A stretch of 64,000 bases of DNA from Leucaena leucocephala (Eukaryota > Streptophyta > Magnoliopsida > Fabales > Fabaceae). Each line of letters begins with the position of its first letter. The first letter of the stretch is position 1. The stretch lies in contig CM073547.1 in NCBI GenBank assembly GCA_037074615.1, positions 17,204,501 through 17,268,500 on the forward strand, given 5' to 3'. Below, piece by piece: positions 24,017 to 37,386 of the stretch. The notes under the pieces were generated by a model. The model was not told the DNA's origin. It made no database searches and was given only the letters and a program-made list of their open reading frames with translations. A program made the position numbers and the translations under genes.

Positions 24017-25691
24017 AACTGTCATGCCTTGAAATTTGAGCAATGAACGGCACATAATATGAAGAAATTCATATTCCTTAAAATTTAAACATTAAATAAA
24101 ATATCTGACATGATAATTATAATATATATTCCATTAAAACAAAAAGGCAAGCTATTTATAAAAATTTTAGCAAGGTTGTCTTTGTATAAGAAACCTTCCA
24201 AAAATTCTATAATAGACTGCAAGTGTTTCAAATTACATATATACATATCTCAAAATAATTTGTACTCGTACTATCTAGCATAGATATAGTCCATGGGGGT
24301 AACTAACCATTCCAGCGTGGCTCAAAGCCAAAAAATGGACGCAAGTACGAAACCCATAAATAATAGGCGCTGGTGAGAAATCCATGAATAACAGGCACGA
24401 GAATAAATCTCACAAATATCTGGTGTGAGTACTGTGCTCTAGAATATCTATTGAGCTCGAGCTTAACTATAGTGCACTAAGGACTAACAGTACTACTGTT
24501 AATAACCAGCGTTCTGTATTTAGTCCTCTCTAAAAATATTTCCAAGCAATGCGTGGGGTCAACTTATCATTTATAAAGAACAAGATCTTTCAATACCAAA
24601 AGCTCATAACAATATTTTATAATCAAAGACCCCAGCATGTAAATCAAAATAGAATCCCAAGATTTCTTTCAATTTATATGCAATAAAACTCCTTTCAAAT
24701 AATAAAAGTTCATGTAAGAATATTTTGGAATGAAAAATCATCTCAATATAAAATTTTACAAAATACTTTTCAAAACTTTCTTTGTCCATTGAATAAATAA
24801 GCATGACAGTATAAACCATTCGAAAGAAAAATCAATGACAATAATCACATCTCTTAATTCATATAAACATGCTTTTAACAATCATGCTTAAAAAAATTGA
24901 TACTTTAAATACATTGTATCAAGTGGCAAGATATTATTAAAAATGTTACTATAATAGGAAGTTATTCACTCACTTGTAATCTCCAATATAGCTTACTCCA
25001 ACTCTATGCTTCAGAATAATACTCTCTCTATACTTTCCTAAATTTTCTAAAAATAAATCAGTAATATTCAATTTCCAATTATAATAGTTATTATAACATA
25101 CTATTATAATTCCATATATCCCAAATATTTTCTTTAATGAAAATAGGACAGTTATCCATATAAGCTTTTTTTCTTCTAAACATGAAATATGAATTCGTAA
25201 TTAGTAACTTCCAAAAATTTCTCTTTTTATTTCATTTTTCAAACTCCATAATCCATCAGGGATAAAATTCACCACTTAGCCTTTAAACGTATTCCAAGCG
25301 TGGTTTATAAATATAATTCTCTTATTCCATATTAAGGTATCTTAGAACAATAGGGATTTAATAACTTTGGCTTCTTAAAATTTAGTACAACTAGCACTTA
25401 CCCTCATACATCATACAACATTTATATACCTTACATTTCATTTAAACTCCCCTTAATCCGTTGCCATGGCCTAGACAATACATTCAATAGCTCATATATA
25501 TATAATTGTCAAGTGATTAAACCAGATTTTAACGATCAAAATCCTTTAACAATGAGCAAAGTTTTACTACTTAATAGGCCAACTTAATTCATCTCACATT
25601 TTCTATTTAATTATTTCTTTGGCCCCTTTTCTTAAATTCTAACTTGTTAGAATAAATTTCATATCTTTAATTTATCCATACATATATATAC

Positions 25692-27557
25692 TGTTGGAAA
25701 TCGTGCCCTAGGGGCCAATCATTGTCTTATGAACATTATTGATTTATGAATTTATTAATTGTGTCATCATATTATTTGCATGTTTACTGTGATGATCATC
25801 TTTGGATAATTCATGATCTTATCCTAAATGTCCCTGGTCGATCATCTCTGTGGGAGCAGAGATGAAATAAGATCAGTATGTCTTTGAAGATGTATAGAGA
25901 TATAAATCAAAGTCATAGGCACATGAAAGAGTACAAGGTGTTGGACTGACCCGCTATGAGAGAGCTGCATGGGTTACATTATAAGCTTCTCTCATATACA
26001 AACCATATCACTATGCCCTTTAATCTGAGATCATCATGGATTCCTACATGACAAACGCTCAGCTTTGACTAGTCAAAAGTCACTTTTGACCGAGTGATCA
26101 TAAAGACTATGTTCGAGCTTAGTGGTTTTTCATGCGGAGGAATGTGAATGGTCAAGATGGAATTTGTCTCTCACATTCGTAGAGAGATATTAATGAGCCC
26201 CTTGATGAGTGAGTTTGAGAAATGTATGGTCATACTGTAATGGAAAGGTAGTTCTATTTCTATAGTCAGACTACTCAGGGATCGAGAAAGTAACGGTCAG
26301 GAATAGGAGGATGATATTATCCATACCTCATCCATGATCAAAATATCGCGTGACAGAAAGGACATAATATGGTTGTATAAAAGGTTACATCGTTTAACAA
26401 TCCTCATATGATTTGGGTGGTCGTTATGTCTTGCTAGAGACCGCTTGTGACCTGTGGGCCAGTATAGCAAATGGCCCACTGCCAACTTCATATAGGCCTA
26501 CAGGGTTACACACAAAATAGCCCAACACGAGCTATGATGTCCATATTCATTGAATCTAAGACATGTCCAGATTCAATGAATGATCCAGGGTGGATGTATA
26601 TATTTATTTATATTTATATTTATATATATATAAATTCGTATATATACATTATATATAAGAGATATTTATAAGATTTAATTTATAAGGATAAATTAAATCT
26701 CTATCACGTTTGAATTTGAAATTCAAATTGATAGGATATCTCATATAAGAGATATTTATAAGATTTAATTTATAAGGATAAATTAAATCTCTATCACGTT
26801 TGAATTTGAAATTCAAATTTATAGGATATCTCATATAAGAGATATTTATAAGGTTTAATTTATAAGGATAAATTAAATCTCTATCACGTTTGAATTTGAA
26901 ATTCAAATTGATATGATATCTCAAATTTGATTTATGAGAATAAATCAAACATAGTTCAATCTTATCTTTATTTTAAGTTAAATAAATAGGTGAATTAAAT
27001 CTATGGGATGGATTTAATATAAATATTATTTATTTAATTAGTTTCTTGTCAAATTATATAATATATGATATTGTATTAATTTCGAAATTAATATAAGATT
27101 AACTCCAAAAATCCAATTCGGTAGAGGAAAACGCATAGCATCCTATATATCTGATTTTAGGAGCTACTTTTTGAAATATCTAGAACACGGAAAGGCCGAA
27201 GGGGAATCTGCAAAAGGTTTGCAGATAAAAAACTGCCAAAATAGAGACAGAGAGGATGAATTCTTGAGAAAGCCTTGGAGGGACAGGAGACACTAGTACA
27301 TCGTTCGTGGTTGGAACGCTGTTCGTGTGGATACCAGTAGAGGAAACCGACCTGAGTCGTCGACTTCTTGCGATCGGAAAGGGAGCACGAGCCACGAGGA
27401 GAAGCTGTGAACGTCGTGACCAGTAGCTGTGGAAGTCGCTGAGGAACACTGAGGGTAATGCTTCTTCCCACTTGACTTAAACACATACGGTAGATCCTGG
27501 CAAGGAATAGACAAAATTTTAAGTTAATTTCCGCTGCGTGTCTTCCAATTCCTTTAA
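25692..27557 (+). mobile_element. Solo copia LTR (same family as the 40.6-49.7 kb element)
   Basis: It starts TGTTGGAAATCGTGCCC and ends CCAATTCCTTTAA, matching the reverse complement of the LTRs at 40657-42618 and 47756-49717 along its length. The last bases have drifted from the canonical ending. TATAC lies directly on both sides (25687-25691 and 27558-27562), as expected for a 5-bp duplication, and the gypsy LTR continues cleanly across it. With no internal region it arose from an insertion followed by LTR-LTR recombination. It is 1866 bp, about 100 bp shorter than its relatives, mainly because it has three minisatellite units instead of four. Confidence 0.9.
26650..26925 (+). repeat. 90-bp minisatellite, three units, inside solo LTR
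   Basis: Three consecutive 90-bp units contain CTCATATAAGAGATATTT, AAATTAAATCTCTATCACG and the near-palindrome GAATTTGAAATTCAAATT. The same repeat, with a 91-bp period and four units, is in both LTRs of the 9-kb copia element. Confidence 0.9.
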
Positions 27558-28859
27558 TATACATATATCAGCAACAACCACATCCTCATCTTTTTTTCCT
27601 TTCTTTTCTTCTTCCCGTAGTTTAATTGCCATATATATACGTACATATTTCATCCATAGTAGCAGCAACTAACTTCCTTGTCTCTCTATTTTTTTCAAAA
27701 TAGGACAATAGCTCACATCAGCAATATCTATGCAGTATATATATCCTTTAAATCAGCAACTATAAATATATACACACACATGCTGTCCAAACACTCCCCT
27801 ATAGCAGCGACATATGTATTCATCTATCAACTATGGCGTCCTTCTTCCTTCTTTCTCTCTCTATTTTTGTATAAAACCATCATAGCAGCACCTGCTTCAA
27901 CGGCCTCATCTTTCTCTATTCTTTTCATCTATACCCAATAATAGCCCTTTGGAGTTCTAGTTTTTATAGATCATCATCTCAAACCCAATGTTTGATTTAC
28001 TATAGCTCAAGTTCTGACAAAAGGTTAAGTTATCTAGCTTGAGTTTATCAGGTTTATTCAATAGCTACAGTGCAACAAATAGAAACTAAGCATATTGCCT
28101 AAAAAATGGTGGTAAAGGACAGGAAATACTCACACACATAGAGCTTGTAGATCACAAGGTTCCACGACACACTAACTCAAATATATGAATAAACCATGGA
28201 AAGGGAGAGATCTATAACTTACCATTCACACACAGCTAACTGCTTAGAGAAGGGAGTCAAAGGTTGATGGCTGCTACAATAACGATGGAGAGGGCATGAA
28301 AATGGCGACAACAGCAACAGCGCATGTTGACGGCGCTGTGGATGGTAGAAGACTAATGGCAACTTGATTTTACAGCAACCGATTCCTCCCTTACCTCCAA
28401 CGATCCCGCACTGATTTCCCTCTCCTACTCTCGCTCTATTCTTAGAATTAAGGAAGACGAGGAAGACGAGACAGTGACACTGGTGAGCAACACATTCGAT
28501 GACGACGGCCAACAATAGCTATACTGCGACAGAGGGGAATGAAGTCACGACGATGAGGGATTTCAGGGTCACACGAAGCTTCTCGGCTCTTACTCTCTCA
28601 CTGTTGTCGATAGAAAATGGGAAAGATAAGCTGAAATAAAAAGAAATAGGCAGAAGGGCAGTATGATAATTTCATACCATATATGAAGAAAATAAAACCC
28701 CACTTTGGCTTGAAATGGGATTAGAACCAAAGACCTCACACTCAACTGCACTGTCTCCAACCACTCAACCATCAGCTTACCTTTGTGAGATCACTACAAT
28801 ACATAATATATGTGCTTATTAAATTAGTATTATATTTATGAATTTCTAAAGTCATTACA

Positions 28860-30037
28860 CGAAGAATACTTTGATAAATAAAGTACTGTGAAATATTTTA
28901 AAATATATCACTAAATATTAAAGTATATATTTTAAAAAGAATATTTCTTAATAAACTTCTCTATAAAGACTCTTACCGAAGTTCTATTCAATAAATCTAA
29001 AAGTGTTTGAATGAAATTTATTTAAGATTTATCAAAATATTTTTTTATAAGGCTAGTTATCAAAGTATTGTTTGATAAAGTGTATTACTTGTTTTAGTAA
29101 TATATCGAAGACCTTTTCTATAAGACACATCTTCGATAAATTTTTCGATAAATCTAGCTTATTTGAGAAAAGGTTTTTAAAGCAAACTTTGACAGATTTT
29201 GATTTTTAAATCTAAATAATTTGTAAACAATTGATATATGTTTATACAGATTATATATCTCTTATATAGAATATTTTAGATCATTTTCAAGCATAATGAA
29301 TATCAAAACAAGATCACAAAAAATAAAATTCATATGTTAGCAATAACGGATATATTCTTTAACTACTACTCCAAAGGCTATCCAATGAATTTATGTAAAA
29401 CTCAACTATAAAAAAAGAATTTGGAGAAAGAAAGCTAAGGAAGTTGAAAGAAGTAAGGAAGTCAAAGAGAAGGAAAAGTACAACAATACATTTTGATTAT
29501 ATTAACAGATCCGGTTCACTCTGTTTCTCCTCTTTAGTACAGAGCATATTACATTCTTGATAGAGAGAAACTAAGAGAGTTTGTATTTAAGTGTTTATCA
29601 TAATACCTTTTATTGAAAGATAATTATATTTGCATCAAGCATTTTTCTAAGTTGCTTAAGAATGTGATCCTCTTAAACGGGATTATTTCCTTACTGATTG
29701 TAAGGGGGAGTTAGAGGATTCTCAAAAGAGATACCTTACGGGTTGTAATGGGTAGTGAGAGGTATTCTCACGTTTATGTACTAAGGCGCCAAGTGTCCGG
29801 CTAATCTTAGAAAATAGTGGAACAGTCACAAGAGCTTTAGGAACTGGATATAGACCAAGTGGGTTAAGTTGAACCAATATAAATTGTTAGTGTTCAACTT
29901 CTCATTTATCTACTTCTTTCATCTTTTTGCAATCGGTGATATTCTTATGAACTTAATCTTTTGATTTTATCTTAAAGTTTTTAAAGTCTTCAAAATTTTC
30001 AAAATCACTTCCTCTTAGGTGAAACAACATCCTAACA
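28860..30037 (+). repeat. Sirevirus-like 5' LTR, right part
   Basis: Continuation of the LTR begun at 15233. The first 350 bp keep the TTTGATAAA/TTATCGAAG motifs. The later part is the usual Sirevirus 3' end: a purine-rich region with GTAAGGGGGAGTTAGAGG, then GGATATAGACCAAGTGGG, and an end at CATCCTAACA. The total LTR is about 2.45 kb. Confidence 0.75.
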
Positions 30038-30056
30038 TTTAGTATCAAAACAGATA
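30038..30056 (+). other. Degenerate primer-binding site of Sirevirus element
   Basis: TTTAGTATCAAAACAG directly follows the LTR and resembles the initiator-Met site TGGTATCAGAGC with several substitutions. Confidence 0.6.
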
Positions 30057-30095
30057 ACTTATTTAAAGGATCTAACAATATTAAGTGCAAAAATT

Positions 30096-30420
30096 ATGGC
30101 TTTATATGAAGGTTTCAATTATATTATTCCTCTTTTTCTGAAAAATATTGATTTCTATTTTTGAAAAGCTCGAATCATGATATTTTTAAAAAAATATTGA
30201 TTTTGATATGAGATATATTTTTACAAATGATTTTGATTTCAAAATTAGAAAAGCTTGGACTGAGAAAGAAAATAAAATGCATTCCTTGAACATTAAAGCA
30301 ATGCAAATTCTGTATAATGGTTTAACTAAAAATGATTATAAGAAAATTAAATCTTCCTTTAATGCTAAAGATATTTTAGATAATATTGACTCTATTTATG
30401 CTTCTAATGACTATTGACAA
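30096..30420 (+). pseudogene. Sirevirus gag 5' remnant (UBN2-type)
   Basis: Starting at ATG 30096 the plus strand reads MALYEGFNY, then FLKNIDFYF and in-frame stops. It continues at 30208-30417 with AWTEKENKMHSLNIKAMQIL and DILDNIDSIYASNDY. This is the gag (UBN2/DUF4219-type) pattern of copia elements: a W-x-E-x-(D/E)-K start, NxKAM, and a TAKEIWD-like segment. The frame is cut after ASNDY at about 30417 by inserted sequence. It would have formed the particle coat; it is now broken. Confidence 0.8.
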
Positions 30421-31960
30421 ACCCATATTTTTATATATTTATTCATATTATTTTGGTGAGTTTTTGTCATTATTTTGGTCTTTAAATATATTATTTGTGC
30501 ATCAATTAAATTATTGGACCTTAAGTGAATTAGGCTTAACAGGGGCATAATTGTCATATTTTTATTATTTCTCCTAAATAATTATTTTTGGAGTAAAAGA
30601 TATTATATTATTTATGATTTGTATTTCAAAAATTTAGGAGAAATCAAAATTTACAAATGATAGTAAAGGACCATAAATTTAGAAATTGCATTAAAGGACC
30701 CATGGGCCAAACCTTGTGATTTGGCCCATTAGGTTTTTTTATTCTTCTTCAGCCTTTTAATCAGGGAAGCATAACGCAAAAGTGGAGTGTGTGGTGGCCG
30801 CGTAATTAAATTCACTCACGTAACAAGCTTTCACAGCGTAACATCTCCATAGCTCCTCACACCATCATCCTCCATCTCTACCGACGGACCTCCAACTTCC
30901 TCCACGACTCCACTCACACGCAAGCTAACTTACAAACGTTAACACAAAAACAACAGTGTTGGCAAGCATAGAACTAGTTACGTAGGTCGACGACACAGCA
31001 GCAGAGATTGACTTATAGACCAACAAAGAACAGTGATGGACATGGGTGGCCATGAAATCATGACGATGGCGTTGACTGTAAGGGCTATACGTGGCTAAGC
31101 ATTCTTAATTCTCCTATTCAATGGAAAATGTATGAGTTTAGGATCTCAAAGGGGAGTATAAGTTACTCTAATTCTCTACCAATAATTATATTGTGACTCC
31201 TAAGTCTTATGATTAATTTTATAATTATTGGGAATATTTATAATAACTTATTTGTATTTATTGAGGATTATTGTGACTGAATTTTCTTGGCATTTGAAAT
31301 TTTTCTTTAATTAACTTTAGTTTCATTTACTTTGATCGTGGTTAGACAGTGTATTGAGATTATTGTGAATATTTTATGATTTTTCAAGGTGGCTTGAATT
31401 ATTAGATCGTTGTATCTCTTATTGGCTTAAATTCTATTTTTATGAACTATTGAGTTATAATTGAGCATTGGTTTTTAATATCTTTAGTTCCATTTTATTA
31501 TTTTGATAGTACTTAATAAATTAGGACTTTAAAAAATATTTTGTGACAATTAGAGGTGGCTCGATTGTTAGATTAAAAACTAAATTATAATTCTTGATTC
31601 ATTGTTTATAACTCACATATTTGTTGAAACTATGATTGTCTGCATTATTGAATTTGAGGATTACTTTTATTATTATTAATCACCTTCAAATTTATTATAT
31701 TCACTTATTATTATTCATTATTCCTTTCTGTAAATTAAAAATACCAAAAATATTTTATTTAAATTTATTTTTAAATCATTACATTTAGTTGTTAGTTAAT
31801 CAAAACAAAACACATTTTCTAACTTAGGTTGCATTGCATTTAGTTACTTAAAAATTTAATTTTAATTTTTAGCTCCTCAAAGAGAACGATCCAATTTTAC
31901 ACTATACGCAATCATTGGTTAAATTTTTAAAAGAACCCCAAGGCGACATCGGATTAAGGT
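30416..31960 (+). mobile_element. Probable LTR-like insertion in Sirevirus gag
   Basis: Starting with TGACAAACCCATA, this block separates two parts of the gag remnant. It includes a GC-richer section (30770-31080), as in other LTRs here, and ends near GAGAACGATCCAATTTTACAC followed by GGCGACATCGG, loosely resembling the 3' LTR end and primer region of Athila/Tat-type gypsy elements. ACTAT occurs just before the start and again at about 31899-31903, but no canonical CA end sits there. The right border is uncertain. Confidence 0.35.
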
Positions 31961-32299
31961 TGTTTCAACTGTGTAAAAATGAATGTTTCTAATAGTATGT
32001 GTGAACAAATGATACATGAGGTTGAAGGAGAACTCTTGTAACACTTCAATTAGTATGAGGAAGATGAATCAAGAAAAGCACAACATGCAGAATCAAATGA
32101 AAATAAATCACTGCATGGATGTAAATATATTTCTATAGTAAATATTTCTAATTCTTGTTATGCATATGTGAAAAGTGATTTTAAAATATTGCGTACACTT
32201 GGTTTTCAACCTATTCTTGATGCTATTTCAAAAAGTAAAAATGTTTTGTACTTCAAGGATATCATTGAAAAAGCTAACAGGAAGAAAGAGATTGTGCTT

Positions 32300-32560
32300 A
32301 CCAATCATATTTTGTTTTCACTCAACTAACAGAAAACATATAAATATACTTCTAAAGTGTATCATACTATTATTTACAATTGTTGTAATAAACTATGTCA
32401 CATTTTTCACACATGTTATTTTAGAAGAAAATGTAATGTGAGAAATATAGTTTATGTTCATAGAGGACAAGTAAGGTCCAATACTAACACTCAAGGATCC
32501 AAATATAAGTAGGTACCAAAGCGTCCACGTTCTTTGATCATGTAGGATATTTCCAAGAAT
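32300..32560 (+). pseudogene. Sirevirus gag 3' remnant with degenerate zinc knuckle
   Basis: The plus strand reads YNCCNKLCHIFHTC at about 32380-32425, a CCHC zinc knuckle in which the first Cys appears replaced. It is followed by FRRKCNVRNIVYVHRGQVRS and then NTNTQGSKYK, a stop, and VPKRP, matching the gag-to-protease linker of Sirevirus/SIRE elements. In-frame stops show decay. It is the continuation of the gag interrupted at 30417. Confidence 0.65.
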
Positions 32561-32689
32561 GGACATATTGGCCCAAAGAAGAAGAAAGTGCCTAAGAGAG
32601 CTACTCATACGACTACCAAGAAAACTCTTAGTACACCTTTTGCTCAAGCTACACAAAACATCTACAAAGAAAAGCAATGGAAACAAAGA

Positions 32690-34924
32690 AGAAGAGCACT
32701 CTCATCTCGAAGGACTATCACAGAGTATCGTTCAACTACTCTAATGAGGACAAAATAAATTGGATTTCTCAAGCTCTAAGTAGATTGCAAGATTTTAAAG
32801 CAAGAAATCCAAACTCTTAACATCATAAAAGAGATTCATTGGGGATTATACTCAAAAGAGAGGTATTAGAATTCTACCCTATTCATCTACATTCCATTAA
32901 AAGAACAATGTAAATTAAAAGTAGATGAGAAAGACGAGAGTCAATTGTCATATTTGACTCTTTGATTTTGAAGGCTCATGAATGAATATTGTAATACCAT
33001 GAAATACTATTTTCATTTCTGTTAGAAAATCTATTTGACAAATGTCTTTAGAATTGTAATATTCAATAACTTAATGTTTTGTGCATACATGTTTCTAAAA
33101 CTGAAAATATTTTTTATATGCATAAAGAAATTATGCTTAATTGATTTAAATTGGTTATATTATAGAGCATTGAGTTATGTTATTCCTACAAACTAACCAC
33201 TAATAGATCCAAATAAGTTGGACACTAGGAAAGAAAACTATTTATAATGTTTTGTATAAAATATAATTGAAAGGTTCATCTCAAGATTTGAGGCTATAGA
33301 GAGAAATAAATTAAATCTTGATGAAGATGAACTGAAGAAGCTTGAATTTTGGTACTGAAGAAAAGTTCAACATCAATTCACCAGAATCAAGTTAGTTGTC
33401 ACAAGGACAAGAAAAACACATGGTGAAATATAATCTTTAGTTATGTACTATGTTTATATGAACTCTAAACTTGGATAAAGAATACTTGTTCCTTGTTGCA
33501 TCCCTTTAATATTTAACATTTCAATATTCTAAATACATTTTCAGATTGCTAAATGGATTATGAAATGAAACTATGTATGTTTTCTATACTTGTGTTTTTA
33601 CATACATAATTTAAATTGTTTTATGATTTTCAATTCATAAGTATTGTTTAATGATTTTCAATTCATAAGTTTATCTTGATTATAAAATTTCATATCCATG
33701 ATTTGGAAGATAAATTTGAATTTAAACTCCTATATCAAATATCCTAGTTTTACAAAATAAATACAAATTATTTGAAAATTTGTTTTTGAATCGTGTGGGC
33801 ATCAATATAGGAGATTAATACATTTTTTAAAATCTTCCTAATGCATTTGTCAATAATATAGGAGATTAACTTGATTCTGGTGAATTGATGTTGAACTTTT
33901 CTTCAATACCAATAATTCATTGTGCTATCAAAGAACTCCTTATCCCCCAATAAGTTAAACACTCTTCTATTTGAATCGTCTACATGAAGTTCAAGATTAT
34001 CTATTTAGAAAAAGAAATATTCCAGAACATTAAAGCCTTATTCTTAAAAGTATCTACTTGCTACTCTGGTCATTTGGACTAACAAGTTAATGTGTTTCAT
34101 TGTTCAAACATCATTTGAAAGATGAGCAAAAGTCTTTGAACCTTCATTATGATTCTTTAGATGATATCCTATTTTATATGACTTTTGATCCTATCCCAAA
34201 ACATCTTAATGCCATGTGATCTTACAAATATATTCTTCTCTAATATAAAGACCTTCAATGTTTTCACAAGATCAAATTTTCAAAGGTCCATAGTTTTGAA
34301 AAAAAACACATTGAAATTGTTCTCTTCAAAAAGAAATATTATTATTCAAAATAAACTCCTTTCAAAGAAGGAGAGCTTTGTATATATGCATAATACTTCA
34401 CAAGCTCAACTCTTAGCATACTCATGTGCACTAATTATCAATTGATTGTGATTGATTAGTTTTGATGATGAGTTATTGCTATATGGTCTTGGATATAGAA
34501 ATTATTCTCTACTGGACCATACTAACCATTCTCCTAGAAAGAAAGAAATTTGCATTTATAGCAGGACAATAAATAAAATTTCTCAATGGGTTACACTACT
34601 ACATCAAGTCTAAGGATTGATACAAGGGAGCACTGAAGTTACAAAATTCATTGGCAACAAATTAAAAGGATCATCACCCACGCTAATACAAAAGATACTC
34701 AAACACAATAGGAGAGGAAGTCAAAGAACTCCATGTATTAATTCATCAAATTGCCAAAAACGAAATAAGCATTTCTAAATCCTATCTTTATATTAAGAAT
34801 ATATGAGTTATTTTGATGATAATTATTTCTCATGTTATATGCATCTATGTGTTTTATCAAAATTTCCTTTAGTGCATTATGTTTTAACTGAGAGTAAGAT
34901 ATTGTTCTTAAAGTTTATGTTTTT
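32690..34924 (+). other. Degenerate internal region of Sirevirus element
   Basis: AT-rich sequence with no long frame. I could not place protease, integrase or RT with confidence. It contains an imperfect 50-bp inverted repeat pair (33344-33394 and 33867-33918) and a short direct duplication of GATTTTCAATTCATAAGT near 33626-33670. The right limit is where the old copia LTR fragment begins. Confidence 0.4.
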
Positions 34925-35029
34925 AGGGTTTAGAGTGGCCCAAAATGACTATGGGTCACACTCAAAATATTTATTAATTATCCTAATTAATATCTAAATA
35001 ACTATAATATATTTATAATAAATATCTCA
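34925..35029 (-). repeat. Copia A left LTR fragment
   Basis: It matches the right part of the LTR at 51802-52250 (CCAAAATGACTAYGG, then AATATTTATTAATTATCC and AATATCTCA). It is followed by the same CATTCTCTCACTTGAC purine-tract complement as at 52251. The rest of this LTR is missing. Confidence 0.75.
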
Positions 35030-37386
35030 CATTCTCTCACTTGACACGTACACTTAATGCTATTGCCCTTATCATACTACAAAAATCATGATAATAGGTC
35101 TTCTTCTATCGAGTATTACCTTCCATGTATTATAGGTACTATCATCAGTTAATGGTTATTACTTTATGTATAAACTCAATTTTATTCGGTTATCGTCTTA
35201 ATGTTTATCAATTTCAATATCACAAATGCATGCAGTCATAATTTCAAAATGCTAAATCATAAACTTTAATTTTATTGCTCATACCTCTACTAATCAAATA
35301 GAAGACAAATTCCTATATGAGGTACATGTATGATGAAGATGTTTGGCTTTAATCCTTTAGTTAAAGGATCAACTAGCATATCTAATATACTAATACATTT
35401 AACTGAAACTTGGTCATCCTAAACTCTTTCTCTCAAGCATAGTAATTTAAGTTCAATAAATTTACTTTTATTGTTTGATATGGACACCGCAGCTGTGTTA
35501 TCACAGTACATTTTGATTGGCTTAGAGATTGAGTCCACAATCTTGCTCCCAGCAATAAAATTCCTTATCTAAATCGCTTGTGAACTTGCTTCAAAATATG
35601 CAATGTACTTAGCATCACCAGTAGAAGGAGTTGTTTGAGTTTGATTTGCGCTTCTCCATGATATAGCTCCTTTTGTCAATAGAAAGATGTAAACATTCAT
35701 AGATTATTTGTATCTACACATCCTCTAAGGTCTAAATCTGAGTATACAATTACTCTCAGATTGTCTATTCTTCTACATGTGAGCATATACTGCTTAATGC
35801 CTTGTAGGTACCTGAACACCTTTTTTGTAGCTGTCTAATATACTTCCCTAAGATTACTTTGATATCTCCCTAACATGCCTACAGCAAAAGTGATTTCAAG
35901 CGTTGTACAAACCTATGCATACATCAAGCTTTCCACTACTAAGGCATATGGGACTTTTTCCATTTTTTTCCTTTTAAGGTCAGTTTCAAGACATTGATCT
36001 AGACTAAATTTATCTCCTTTTTTAATAGGAGCTACGTTAGATGAACATTTTTTTTATTCTAAATCATTTAAGAATTTTGTCAATGTAAGCTTCTTGGGAC
36101 AAGCCTACAAGATATTGGGTCATTTCTCTATAGATCTTTGTGGTAATTACATAAGATACCTCACCCATGTCTTTCATATCAAAACTCTTGGACAAAATTT
36201 TTTTCACTCAAGCCAGATCAATTGTAATAAAAAAAATGCCATCCACATATAAAATCAAGAATATGATCCTACTCCCATTAGCCTTGTGATACATACAGTT
36301 ATCTTTGATGTTCTCAACAAAATATTTACAATTAAGAATATGATCATTGAACTTTAAGTACCACTACCGTGAAGCCTGTTTCAGGCCATATATTAATTTA
36401 TTTAGCTTGCATACCAATTATTCTTTACCTTCTGCCCTCAGGTTGTTTCATATAGATGTCTTCCTCTAGTTTACCATTGAGGAATATAGTCTTCACATAT
36501 ATTTGGTGTAACTCAGATCAAAATGTGCAACCAATACCATTATGATGCAAAATGAATCTTTATTGGATACAGGTAAAAAGTTTTCACTGTAATCAATTCC
36601 CTATATTTGAGTGAATCTCTTAACAACCAACCTAGCCTTGTATCTAGCAATGTTACCTTGTGAGTCTCTTTTAGTTTTATAAACCCATTTAAAACCAATG
36701 GCCTTAGACCCACTAGGAAACTCTACAATTTTTCAAACATAGTTGTTTTTCATGTAATTCATTTTATCAATAATAACATCATGCCACAATTTAGAGTTCT
36801 TACTCTTTAAATCTCGAGTTAACGTTAATAGATTATTCTCAACATTTACATCATAATCAACTTTAGCAGAATGTACTATGTAGTCATCAGGTAATACCCG
36901 TCTTCTTTCTCTAGTTGATTTCCTTAATTCAACATATTGAGTTGATCTAGGCTGCTGAATAGAAACATCCTCTATTATATTTTGTAGTTATTCTACTTGT
37001 GTGATAGTTTGATTATCTTGTATGTGTCTATCTTGTCCAGTATTATCAACTTGACTCATAGGGTTTACATCATGTTCAATGTCAACTCTAACAGTAGGAG
37101 GATCATTAACTATTGATATTCTCTCATGAATTGTATCAGTGATTTGCTCTATATGATTATCTAGTAGATAATCACTCCTACTAATCACATCATTCTCAAG
37201 AAATTTGGCATTCCTAGATTCAACAAATCTTTTAGAAGGTTGAGGACAATAAAACGTATAACCTTTTAACCTTTATGCATATATAGCCTACAAAGTAAGA
37301 TTTAATGGTCTTCTCCTATGGATTGTCCACTCTTACTTCAGCAGGATAACCCAAAACTTTAAAATGATTTAAATTGAGGTTCCAAT

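Larger units (their letters stand above)
16507..28859 (-). mobile_element. Ty3/gypsy chromovirus-type element, gag-less, nested
   Basis: The element reads on the minus strand: 5' LTR 24020-28859 (itself interrupted), PBS, a non-coding stretch, a decayed pol, a PPT, and the 3' LTR 16507-19955. LTR ends are TGTCATGCC and TCATTACA in plus orientation. Flanks are CGAGA (left) and CGAAG (right), a plausible decayed 5-bp duplication, and the interrupted Sirevirus LTR is continuous across it. No gag or protease coding is visible, so this is a deleted, non-autonomous copy. The C-terminal integrase sequence resembles the Tekay/Del type of chromoviruses; that lineage call is an inference. Confidence 0.85.
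24020..28859 (-). repeat. Gypsy 5' LTR, split by a solo copia LTR
   Basis: It shares start (TGTCATGCC), end (GTCATTACA) and internal order with 16507-19955. Without the nested solo LTR and its duplication it is about 2970 bp. The nested LTR lies at 25692-27557. The 28-bp tandem repeat array (about 24338-24400) has fewer units than in the other LTR. Confidence 0.85.

Noticed and set aside
26649..26948. Minus-strand ORF of 99 codons with a 30-residue repeat
   Set aside because: Product of the 90-bp minisatellite (a multiple of three); AT-rich and not conserved as a frame in the 91-bp version.
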